DNA of 64,000 bases from Crassaminicella thermophila (GTDB lineage: Bacteria; Bacillota; Clostridia; Peptostreptococcales; Thermotaleaceae), in the NCBI RefSeq assembly GCF_008152325.1, contig NZ_CP042243.1, positions 2,423,026 to 2,487,025 on the forward strand. The letters run 5' to 3'. Each line of letters opens with the position of its first letter. Position 1 is the stretch's first letter. The translations under genes and the position numbers were made by a program. Under the pieces are notes generated by a model. The model was given only the letters and a program-made list of their open reading frames with translations. It was not told the DNA's origin and did not search any database. Positions 30,369-38,308 of the stretch are shown here, piece after piece.

Positions 30369-31130
30369 TTATAAACATTTTCCTTGTTCTTTATAAAATC
30401 TATAAAATGATTCTAACGCCAAAATAATCTCACGTTTTTCTCCTTCTTTTGCTATATTGTCTGTTTCAACATACTCCTCAATGCTTTCCTTTAATGCTCC
30501 TTGAAACTTTACGACATTGTTTAATATGCTTGCTGCATGTACTCCTCTTAGCTGACTTATCGTAAAAAGAGCAGCTGTCTCCATATCAGAAGCAAGTATA
30601 TTTTTTTTGTTCCAAAACCGCATTCTATCCTGTTCATCATCTATATAAAAAGCATCATGACTACGAATAATCCCTGAAAAATATGGGTATTTTAACTTTC
30701 TACAAGTATTAATAATTGTATTTGTTAGTTCTAGATCTGCTACCGCAGGAAAATTTTCTGATATATACATCTTTGATGCACCATCTTCTCTTACGGCAGC
30801 TGTAGGAATAATCAAATCTCCTATTTCTATACTTTCTTTTACCGCCCCTGCACTTCCAATACGAATAAAATATTTTGCACCACATGCAATTAACTCTTCC
30901 AAAGCAATTACAGTAGATGCTCCTCCAATTCCTGTAGAAGTTACAGTAACAGGCATACCTTTATACTTTCCTGTTATTGTTCTAAATTCACGACTATATC
31001 CAATTTCTCTCCATTTATCTAAATAAGCTGCAACTCTAAGTACTCTTTCCGGATCTCCAGGCAAAATCACATACTCAGCTACATCGTTTTCTGTACATAG
31101 AATATGAGGTTGCTTCATTTCTTTCACCAT
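30369..31130 (-). CDS. udp: Uridine phosphorylase-like nucleoside phosphorylase
   Basis: The 253-residue enzyme of the PNP/UDP family splits a nucleoside with phosphate into base and ribose 1-phosphate. Marks are VILPGDPERVLRVAAYL, STGIGGASTVIALEELI, RIGSAGAVKESIEIGDLII and SDMETAALFTISQLRGV. The pattern favours uridine over purine nucleosides. The ATG used is very near GTAGG; the fifth codon (ATG, 31116-31118) has better spacing from GGTG and may be the start. It is the last gene of the nucleoside transporter operon. Confidence 0.88.
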   Translation of the reverse strand: MVKEMKQPHILCTENDVAEYVILPGDPERVLRVAAYLDKWREIGYSREFRTITGKYKGMPVTVTSTGIGGASTVIALEELIACGAKYFIRIGSAGAVKESIEIGDLIIPTAAVREDGASKMYISENFPAVADLELTNTIINTCRKLKYPYFSGIIRSHDAFYIDDEQDRMRFWNKKNILASDMETAALFTISQLRGVHAASILNNVVKFQGALKESIEEYVETDNIAKEGEKREIILALESFYRFYKEQGKCL

Positions 31131-31131
31131 C

Positions 31132-32421
31132 CTACTTTTTTATATTTAAAACTGCCTCTAATATTCCTTCTGCCAAACTTGGATGAACCAATAAACTTCT
31201 CTTTATTTCATCAATTTTCACACCGTAATCTACTAAAAAACCAAAAGCCCCCACTAGTTCTGACACATCCTTGCCAACCATCCAAATTCCTAAAATACGA
31301 TCATCTTCCCCTACTAATACTTTTATAAACCCTTCTTCGATTCTCTTTGAAAATCCTCTCCATGTATCTTTTAAACAACAATATCCTACTCTATAAGGGA
31401 TCTTTTGATCTTTTAACTCACTTTCTTGAAATCCAACCCCTGCAATTTCAGGAGAAGTAAAAATTGCTCTAGGCAACGATTTATAATTAGTAGTTACTTT
31501 CTTATTCCACAATATATGCTCTGCTACTAAAACACCTTGTTGAATAGCTACATGTGCCATGCCAAGTATGCCATTAATATCTCCGATTGCATAAATATGA
31601 GCAAGGTTTGTTTGTAATGTTTCATTCACTTTAATTTTTTGTTCATCTGTTATAATCCCAAGCTTATTTATCCCTTTAGGAAAATTTGGTTTTCTTCCTG
31701 CTGTCATAAGAATTATTTCTGTCTCTAAAGTCGTATTATCCTCTAATATGATGAGATTTTTCTTTTCTTCTTTTTTAACTTCTTTTACAGCTAACCCTAA
31801 ATAAAATTTTACACCTTGCTTTTTCAATCTATCTTGTAATGGTTGAATCAGATCTTTATCATTTCCTTTTAAAAGATTATTTTCTCTTTCAATTAACATA
31901 ACTTCTACACCTATCTTAGAAAATATAGAGGCAAATTCACATCCTTCTACATTTGCTCCAACAATTACCATACGCTTTGGAATATTTGATAAGTTTACTG
32001 CTTCCTTATGGGTAATAATCCTTTTTCCATCTACTTCTATATTCGAAAATCCACATGGTGAAGTTCCTGTAGCAATAACAATTTTTTTAGCCTTTAATAC
32101 TTGACTGCCTACTATAAAAGAATGTTGATCTTCAAAACTTCCTTCTCCAAAATAGATGTGAATACCTAAATTACTCATTTTCTTTTTTATATTTTCTTCT
32201 ATTTGATGCATATCTTCTTTGCAGTTTTTGATAATATCTTTTTTATCCTTTAATTTTTTTAAATCATCAGCCATTCTTTTTACAGGCAAACATCCCCACC
32301 GCAGTCCTGTTCCACCTAATTCTTCCTTTTCTACTAAGGCTACATTCAATCCATTTTTAGCACAATGCATTGCACAATAATATCCTGCGACTCCTCCACC
32401 AATTACTAATACATCATACAT
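31132..32421 (-). CDS. Dihydrolipoamide-dehydrogenase-like flavoprotein with a broken redox disulfide
   Basis: The 429-residue protein has the full pyridine nucleotide-disulfide oxidoreductase layout: FAD site VLVIGGGVAGYYCAMHCA, NAD site VIVGANVEGCEFASIF, second FAD site HIYAIGDINGILGMAHVA and the C-terminal VHPSLAEGI with His413/Glu418. The active-site motif, normally GGTCLNxGCIPSK, reads GGTGLRWGCLPVK: Gly39 replaces the first Cys and only Cys44 remains. The DNA (GGA codon) confirms this. It therefore cannot cycle a normal disulfide. It lies between NupQ and the phosphorylase, one base from the latter, so it should work on something tied to nucleoside use. Substrate unknown. Confidence 0.85.
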   Translation of the reverse strand: MYDVLVIGGGVAGYYCAMHCAKNGLNVALVEKEELGGTGLRWGCLPVKRMADDLKKLKDKKDIIKNCKEDMHQIEENIKKKMSNLGIHIYFGEGSFEDQHSFIVGSQVLKAKKIVIATGTSPCGFSNIEVDGKRIITHKEAVNLSNIPKRMVIVGANVEGCEFASIFSKIGVEVMLIERENNLLKGNDKDLIQPLQDRLKKQGVKFYLGLAVKEVKKEEKKNLIILEDNTTLETEIILMTAGRKPNFPKGINKLGIITDEQKIKVNETLQTNLAHIYAIGDINGILGMAHVAIQQGVLVAEHILWNKKVTTNYKSLPRAIFTSPEIAGVGFQESELKDQKIPYRVGYCCLKDTWRGFSKRIEEGFIKVLVGEDDRILGIWMVGKDVSELVGAFGFLVDYGVKIDEIKRSLLVHPSLAEGILEAVLNIKK

Positions 32422-32436
32422 TTTTTCATCCTTTCC

Positions 32437-33345
32437 TTATGCCTCTTTTTTTAATTTTCCTTTCTTTTTTGCAACAACAAATAATGCTATAACCGTTACT
32501 ATATAAGGAATCATTTGTGTAAATTGAGAAGGCATCCCTACACCTTGTAACCGAATTCCTAAAGCATCAAAAAAACCAAACATCAAAGCAGCTCCAAATG
32601 TTTTAACAGGATTGTATGCACCAAAAATAATGGCTGCTAATGCAATAAATCCCCTTCCAGCACTCATATTTTCTGTAAATAATGTTAAATATCCTAATGA
32701 TAAATGGGCCCCTGCTATACCACAAAAAATACCACAAACAATAGAACTAAAATACTTCATTTTTCTAGCACTAACGCCTACCGTTTCAAGCGCTTTAGGA
32801 TATTCTCCTGCAGCTCTGATCCACATCCCATAAGGTGTTTTATAAAGAAAAATATATGTAATCATCACAAAAATCCAACTGATATATATAAAAACTGAAT
32901 GATTATTAAAAATTGTATCTAAAAAAGGAATTTTATCAAGGAAAGGAAAATGAATATCTGGCAAAGGAATAATTCCTGGAGATGAAAATGCTCCCTTTAC
33001 CCCAAAAATACTTCTTAACAGGAAAATGGTCAAGCCTCCAGCAAATATATTAATTGCAATTCCAATAATAAATTCATCTGAACCTAATTCAATTACAAAA
33101 AAGCCAAATATAATCCCAACAATAATACCTGATAATACAGCTAAAACTACTCCCATAAAAGAATTAGCAAAAAAATAACTTCCTACTACTCCAAAAAAAG
33201 CACCTAGAAGAATCATTCCTTCCATTCCAATATTTAAGATCCCCGCATGCATGGTAAGTAGTCCACCTAATCCTGCTAATATAAGTGGCGTTGCTGTTCT
33301 GATAGTATTTTGTAGTAGTGTTAGATTAAATACTTCTTTAAACAT
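32437..33345 (-). CDS. nupQ: Nucleoside ABC transporter permease (NupQ type)
   Basis: A 302-residue membrane protein of the BPD_transp_2 family with LIMHAGILNIGMEGMILLGA-like text (LLTMHAGILNIGMEGMILLG), GSDEFIIGIAINIFAGG and AGRGFIALAAIIFGAYNP, as in permeases partnered with BMP lipoproteins. Its start overlaps the end of nupP by 8 bases, so translation is coupled. Confidence 0.92.
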   Translation of the reverse strand: MFKEVFNLTLLQNTIRTATPLILAGLGGLLTMHAGILNIGMEGMILLGAFFGVVGSYFFANSFMGVVLAVLSGIIVGIIFGFFVIELGSDEFIIGIAINIFAGGLTIFLLRSIFGVKGAFSSPGIIPLPDIHFPFLDKIPFLDTIFNNHSVFIYISWIFVMITYIFLYKTPYGMWIRAAGEYPKALETVGVSARKMKYFSSIVCGIFCGIAGAHLSLGYLTLFTENMSAGRGFIALAAIIFGAYNPVKTFGAALMFGFFDALGIRLQGVGMPSQFTQMIPYIVTVIALFVVAKKKGKLKKEA

Positions 33346-34402
33346 GATTATCTACACCTGCCTTACGTAGATTTTTAAAAATCTTCTTAAATCCACTTTC
33401 TCCTGCAATAAATAATATAATGATTGATTGAATTACCAATACAAGTTCTGAAGGAATAGAAGTTGCTTGTTCCATAGAAATAGATCCTGTTTTTAATACT
33501 CCAAAAAATATAGACATGAAAATAACCCCTAATGGATTGTTTTTTACAATAAGCGATACCAACATTCCATCAAATGCAAAACCTGGAGATATATTTTGTA
33601 AAAAACGATAATGAACTCCTAATACTTCAAAGGCTCCTGCAATTCCACATAAAGCACCCGATATAATCATGGCTAAGACCATTTGCTTCTTTGCATTTAC
33701 ACCTCCATAATTTGCAAAGTAAGGATTTTGTCCAACCATTTTAAAGTTATATCCTATAGATGTTTTTTGCATCATATAATAAATCACTAAGGCAATAAAT
33801 GCAGTAAAAAATATACTCGTATTTAGCTTTGATAATTTCACAAGCTTTGTTAGTTTAAAAACAGAAGCGATCATATTGGTTCCACCCATTTTCCCTTGAT
33901 CTGCTGCAAAAGGGTAGTTTACCAAATAATCCGTAAGAAGAATAGCGATACTATTAAACATAATAGTTGTAATCACTTCATCGATTTTATAATAAACCTT
34001 CAAAAGTGCTGGTATGTATGCATAAAAACCTCCAACAACAGCTGATGCTAATATTGCTAATAAAATCCCAATTATTCCTGGTAACTTTGTAAAGGTAAAG
34101 CCTATATAAGCGGCAATAAAGGCTCCTAAATAAAGCTGTCCTTCTCCTCCTATATTATAAATCCCTGTTTTAAATGAAATGGCTGTTGCCAGTCCTGTAA
34201 GGATTAGAGGAACTGTTTTTGCAAGAGTTGTAGCAATGCTATATTTAGATCCTAATGCTCCAATCACTAAAGCTGAATATCCTGTTATTGGATTTCTTCC
34301 ATTCGCAAGCATAATCAATACACCTATAAACAATGCTGCTGCCATAGAAAAAAACAAAGAAACTAAGTATTCCATATCTTTACTATGCTTTATTTTTTTC
34401 AT
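33338..34402 (-). CDS. nupP: Nucleoside ABC transporter permease (NupP type)
   Basis: A 354-residue membrane protein with KTGIYNIGGEGQLYLGAFIAA, YKIDEVITTIMFNSIAILLTDYL and SPGFAFDGMLVSLI, the conserved blocks of the longer permease in this transporter class. It overlaps nupO by 20 bases. GGGGGG lies 6-11 bases before the ATG. Confidence 0.92.
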   Translation of the reverse strand: MKKIKHSKDMEYLVSLFFSMAAALFIGVLIMLANGRNPITGYSALVIGALGSKYSIATTLAKTVPLILTGLATAISFKTGIYNIGGEGQLYLGAFIAAYIGFTFTKLPGIIGILLAILASAVVGGFYAYIPALLKVYYKIDEVITTIMFNSIAILLTDYLVNYPFAADQGKMGGTNMIASVFKLTKLVKLSKLNTSIFFTAFIALVIYYMMQKTSIGYNFKMVGQNPYFANYGGVNAKKQMVLAMIISGALCGIAGAFEVLGVHYRFLQNISPGFAFDGMLVSLIVKNNPLGVIFMSIFFGVLKTGSISMEQATSIPSELVLVIQSIIILFIAGESGFKKIFKNLRKAGVDNHV

Positions 34403-35936
34403 GTAGATCCCCCCTCTTTTTTTGTTTTCCTGTCATATATAATCCAATTTCTTGTTTTGTAATCATACCGTTTTTGAATTCTCCAGTAATTTCACCCTCA
34501 TAAATAGTCATAATGCGGTCAGACAACCTAAAAATTTCATCTAATTCTGCAGAAATTAAAAGAATAGCACATCCTTCATTTCTCTTTTTAATAATCTGCT
34601 TATGAATAAACTCAATAGCTCCTATATCTACTCCTCTTGTAGGCTGCGATATAATATAAATAGGCGTATTAAAAGAAAATTCTCTTGCAATAACCACCTT
34701 CTGCATGTTTCCTCCTGATAAGTTTTGAATCAATACATCTTGTGAAGGTGTTCTAACATCAAATTCCTGAATGGCTTGATCTACCATATTTCGAATCTCT
34801 TTTTTATTAATGTGAATCCCTTTTTGGGCATAAGGTTCTTGATCTTGAATACCCATCATCATATTCTCCGTAATCGTTGCTTCCTTACTTAAACCATTAA
34901 ACAGACGATCTTCTGGTATATGAGATATTCCAAGCTTGCGAATTTCTTTAGGAGATTTTCCTACTATATTTGTATCTTTTACAAATACTTCTCCATCTTC
35001 TAATTCTCTAAGTCCTGATAAAACTTCCATAAGCTCTGATTGTCCATTTCCTTCTACACCAGCAATTCCTAAAATTTCCCCTGCTCTTATAGAAAAATTT
35101 ATTCCATTTAAAGCCATAAGTCCTCTATTGTTTTTTGCTTTCAAATCTTTTACTTTTAAAAGGACATCTCCTATTTGATCTTTTTTATCTAATTGATCAA
35201 ATAATACTTGTCTACCAACCATCATTTCTGCAAGTTTTTGCTCTGTAGCATCTTTTGTATTCATTGTGCCAATTAACTTTCCTTGTCTCATAACACTTAC
35301 TCTATGAGATAGTGATAATACTTCCTGAAGCTTATGTGTAATAATAATCACTGTTTTGTTTAACTCTTTTACTAAATTTTCAATAACGGCAAATAATTCT
35401 TCTGTCTCTTGTGGTGTTAAAACTGCAGTAGGCTCATCAAGTATCAATATATCTGCACCTTTGTATAATATTTTTAATATTTCTATTCTCTGCTGAATCC
35501 CTACAGATACCTCTTCTACCTTTAACAAAGGATCTACTTCTAAACCATAGGTTTTTACCAAATCCTTTGTAATTTTTACAGCCTTTTTAAAATCCATAAA
35601 TATTTTATTTTTTTTAGGCTCACTACCTAAGACTATATTTTCTGCTATCGTAAAAGAAGGTACCAACATAAAATGCTGATGTACCATTCCAATTCCATTT
35701 TTTATAGCAACAGTAGGATTTGTAATATTTATTTCCTTTCCTCTAAAGTAAATTTCTCCCCTTGTAGGTTGATGTAGTCCATAAAGTATTTTCATCAGAG
35801 TAGATTTTCCAGCCCCATTTTCCCCTACGATAGCATGAATCTCCCCTTCTTTAATAGATAGATTGATACGATCATTTGCTATAACACCGGGGAATACTTT
35901 TGTAACATCTTTTAATTCTATCAAATTCTGCACCAC
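34383..35936 (-). CDS. nupO: Nucleoside ABC transporter ATPase with two nucleotide-binding domains (NupO type)
   Basis: The 517-residue protein has two ABC domains. The first has Walker A GENGAGKSTLMKIL, signature VSVGIQQRIEILK and Walker B ILILDEPTAVL; the second has GVEGNGQSELMEVLSG, signature LSGGNMQKVVIAREF and a weak Walker B YIISQPTRGVD, as usual for sugar/nucleoside importers of this type. The start is GTG at 35934-35936, 7 bases after GAGGTG. Confidence 0.93.
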   Translation of the reverse strand: MVQNLIELKDVTKVFPGVIANDRINLSIKEGEIHAIVGENGAGKSTLMKILYGLHQPTRGEIYFRGKEINITNPTVAIKNGIGMVHQHFMLVPSFTIAENIVLGSEPKKNKIFMDFKKAVKITKDLVKTYGLEVDPLLKVEEVSVGIQQRIEILKILYKGADILILDEPTAVLTPQETEELFAVIENLVKELNKTVIIITHKLQEVLSLSHRVSVMRQGKLIGTMNTKDATEQKLAEMMVGRQVLFDQLDKKDQIGDVLLKVKDLKAKNNRGLMALNGINFSIRAGEILGIAGVEGNGQSELMEVLSGLRELEDGEVFVKDTNIVGKSPKEIRKLGISHIPEDRLFNGLSKEATITENMMMGIQDQEPYAQKGIHINKKEIRNMVDQAIQEFDVRTPSQDVLIQNLSGGNMQKVVIAREFSFNTPIYIISQPTRGVDIGAIEFIHKQIIKKRNEGCAILLISAELDEIFRLSDRIMTIYEGEITGEFKNGMITKQEIGLYMTGKQKKRGDLHEKNKA

Positions 35937-35968
35937 TTACACTCACCTCTTAAAACTTAATTTTCCTT

Positions 35969-35999
35969 AAAAAAGGAGAAGTAGCTTTCCTACTTCTCC
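35969..35999 (-). terminator. Partial terminator between the BMP lipoprotein and nupO
   Basis: GGAGAAGTAG-GAAAG-CTACTTCTCC followed by six T on the minus strand. Sitting inside an operon after the binding-protein gene, it probably lowers expression of the membrane and ATPase genes relative to the lipoprotein. Confidence 0.85.
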
Positions 36000-36013
36000 C
36001 TTAGGAGTAAACA

Positions 36014-37054
36014 CTATTTCACTTCATCTACTTGAATTTCGCCATTTACAATTTTTTCTTGGATTTCTTCTAATTTTGCTCTCATATCATCTGTTACAAA
36101 TTGTTTCATATCAGCAGTACCATATCCCATCTTTACACCATTTTCTTTAATCCCATATTTATAAACTTTACCTGTCTCAAAAGTACCATCTTGAATTCTT
36201 TGAATAGATTCATAAATAGATAGTCCTACTCCTTTTATCATACTTGCAACAATTGCATCTGGATTAATGTATCTTTGATCAGAATCTACACCAATTGCAT
36301 AGGCTTTTGAATCCTTTGCAGCTTCAAATACTCCCTCTCCTGTTTTTCCTGCTACAGAGAATATAACATCTACACCTTTTGCATAAAGTGCTAATGCACT
36401 TTCCTTACCTTTTGCTGGGTCTTCAAAATCTCCTGCAAAAATTGTCTCAACTTTTATTTCTGGATCAATATATTTTGCCCCTTGTTCATATCCTACTTTA
36501 AAGTTTCTAATTACAGGAATATCCATACCACCAACCATTCCAATAATCTTTTCTTCATTCATTCCTTCAATATTTTTATCTTGTGTTAACATTGCCGCTA
36601 AAGCACCAGCAAGGAAAGATCCTTCATTTTCCATATAGTCAATACAAGTGATATTTGAAATTCCTTCCACCACATTATCTACATAGATGTATTTTACATC
36701 TGGAAATTCCGCTGCAACTTCTTGAATTGCATCATAAAATTCAAATCCTACAACAACTACGACAGATGCATATTGAGATGCTTGAATTAATTGGTCATTA
36801 AAAAGTGATGCATCATTTCTACATTCAAAAACCTTCGCTTCAATTCCCAACTCTTCTTTTGCTTTTTCTATTCCTTCATTTGATGAATCATAAAAAGAAC
36901 GATCTCCTAAACCGCCTGCTACTACAAGACCAACTTTTAAGGCATCTTTTTCTCCTTCTACAGGTGCAACTGCTTCTTCTGTTTTGCCGCATCCTGTTAA
37001 AGCCATTGTCGTTATTATTGTCATCACTAAAAGTAGTACAATTGCTTTTTTCAT
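36014..37054 (-). CDS. BMP-family nucleoside-binding lipoprotein
   Basis: The 346-residue lipoprotein begins KKAIVLLLVMTIITTMALTG with lipobox LTGC. The mature domain has DRSFYDSSNEGIEKAKEELG, IIGMVGGMDIPVIRNFKVGY and VIFSVAGKTGEGVFEAA, typical of the BMP/PnrA family that binds purine or pyrimidine nucleosides. GGAGG lies 8-12 bases before the ATG at 37052-37054; 15 open codons upstream are not used. It feeds NupOPQ. Confidence 0.93.
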   Translation of the reverse strand: MKKAIVLLLVMTIITTMALTGCGKTEEAVAPVEGEKDALKVGLVVAGGLGDRSFYDSSNEGIEKAKEELGIEAKVFECRNDASLFNDQLIQASQYASVVVVVGFEFYDAIQEVAAEFPDVKYIYVDNVVEGISNITCIDYMENEGSFLAGALAAMLTQDKNIEGMNEEKIIGMVGGMDIPVIRNFKVGYEQGAKYIDPEIKVETIFAGDFEDPAKGKESALALYAKGVDVIFSVAGKTGEGVFEAAKDSKAYAIGVDSDQRYINPDAIVASMIKGVGLSIYESIQRIQDGTFETGKVYKYGIKENGVKMGYGTADMKQFVTDDMRAKLEEIQEKIVNGEIQVDEVK

Positions 37055-37117
37055 AAATATTTCCTCCCTTATCAAAATTTCTTTATCAAAAACTTGCATA
37101 CCGCAAGTTTTTATCCA

Positions 37118-37804
37118 TTATTCACTTAAACTTGCTCGTTCTTCTTCTTTTAATTTTTCTATGCTTTTTATATAAATTGATTTATTACCTACTTCAATGA
37201 TCCCCTTTTCTTTTAAATACTTTAAAATTCTATTGATGCTTCTTTGCGTAACTACAAACATTTCACTAAGATGATCTTTATTAACCTGTACTTTTATTCC
37301 CCTCTCTGTCTCAATGCCATCATGTAAACAATAAACTAAGTAATTACAAACCCGATATTTGAGTGAATAAAGGGTATCTTCTCCTGCTTTCTTTGAAAGT
37401 TTATAAAAGTTGTCACATAGCGTTTTTGTTATGTAGATCAGAAAGTTTCTATCCTTTTCAATCCATTCTAGGAAATGATTTCTATGAATTCTTATTACCT
37501 TAAGATCTGTTAAAGCTTCTACAGAACATATATAAGGTCTCTTGTCGAAAATTTCTAGTTCTCCAAAATAATTCCCTTTCTTATAAACAGATTGAGAATA
37601 CTTTTTTCCATTTTCTGCTGTTCTATAAATATTTGCATATCCTTTTATAATAATATAAAAATATTCATACACATCTTCTTGGCTACATACAATATGTCCC
37701 TTTGAATATTCTCTGATTTCCCAATGCTTTAATACCTCGTAAGGACAATCTCTGAGAATCTGTAGAATAACTGGATTATTTTCTAAAATCTTTTGTATTT
37801 CCAC
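37118..37804 (-). CDS. Crp/Fnr-family transcriptional regulator
   Basis: The 228-residue protein has an N-terminal cyclic-nucleotide-binding-type barrel (about 20-135; FYIIIKGYANIYRTAENGKK, YFGELEIFDKRP) and a C-terminal winged helix (VNKDHLSEMFVVTQRSINRIL). The usual cAMP residues are incomplete, and the few N-terminal Cys do not form a clear Fnr cluster. It is the first gene before the BMP lipoprotein, 63 bases upstream, so it probably controls nucleoside uptake; E. coli YeiL is a similar regulator near nucleoside genes. Confidence 0.88.
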   Translation of the reverse strand: MEIQKILENNPVILQILRDCPYEVLKHWEIREYSKGHIVCSQEDVYEYFYIIIKGYANIYRTAENGKKYSQSVYKKGNYFGELEIFDKRPYICSVEALTDLKVIRIHRNHFLEWIEKDRNFLIYITKTLCDNFYKLSKKAGEDTLYSLKYRVCNYLVYCLHDGIETERGIKVQVNKDHLSEMFVVTQRSINRILKYLKEKGIIEVGNKSIYIKSIEKLKEEERASLSE

Positions 37805-37835
37805 AAGCTTCCCTCTTCTCTTAAATTTTATAACA

Positions 37836-37850
37836 AGTTAACGTTTTCAT
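37836..37850 (-). promoter_or_regulatory. cre site (CcpA) upstream of the nucleoside operon
   Basis: ATGAAAACGTTAACT on the minus strand matches the cre consensus WTGNAANCGNWNNCW at all 15 positions. It lies 32 bases before the regulator gene and downstream of the likely start of transcription, the position for repression by roadblock. Confidence 0.75.
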
Positions 37851-37853
37851 GAA

Positions 37854-37880
37854 GGACATATGTCCCATCTAAAGATTATA
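37854..37880 (-). promoter_or_regulatory. Promoter -10 and adjoining 12-base palindrome of the nucleoside operon
   Basis: TATAAT (37875-37880, minus strand) is followed within 10 bases by GGACATATGTCC (37854-37865), a perfect palindrome that may be the operator of the Crp/Fnr regulator. No convincing -35 was seen. Confidence 0.5.
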
Positions 37881-38027
37881 TCACCTTTTTTTTACCCCTT
37901 AAATCATAATAATTAAGGAAATTTGTCTTAATGCTTTATTTTGAATTTTTTTACATTAAATACCAAAAGGAATCCTCCCTCTTACATGGAATTTCTATAT
38001 GACGAACATTTATAGGAGGTTTTGTCT

Positions 38028-38249
38028 ATGAAAGACTCAACTCAAATGATCAACTTTATAATTCAAAAAAAATTTAAAGAAGTATTAGATGCAAAGAAAC
38101 AAGGAAGATTATATGATTTTCGTAATGAATTAAAGAAAGAACTAGAAGTTGCATTAGAAGAATTACATAATACCAAAGAAAAGGAAAAAATGGAGCATTT
38201 TTTAGAAAAAGTAAAAAAGCTAAAGGTTAAAAAGGGTTATATTAATTAG
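38028..38249 (+). CDS. Small charged helical protein of unknown function
   Basis: Not recognised. The 73-residue product is rich in Lys and Glu and should be helical (LEVALEELHNTKEKEKMEH). AGGAGG lies 8 bases before the ATG at 38028-38030; a TTG two codons earlier is too close to that site. It is a single gene with its own terminator, divergent from the nucleoside operon. Confidence 0.7.
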   Translation: MKDSTQMINFIIQKKFKEVLDAKKQGRLYDFRNELKKELEVALEELHNTKEKEKMEHFLEKVKKLKVKKGYIN

Positions 38250-38261
38250 TATCATACAGAT

Positions 38262-38295
38262 AAAAGCTCTAGTTGTTATAACAACTAGAGCTTTT
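38262..38295. terminator. Bidirectional terminator between small protein gene and SARP-like regulator
   Basis: AAAAGCTCTAGTTGTTA followed directly by its reverse complement, with T runs on both strands. Confidence 0.92.
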
Positions 38296-38308
38296 ACCAT
38301 AAAGAAGA

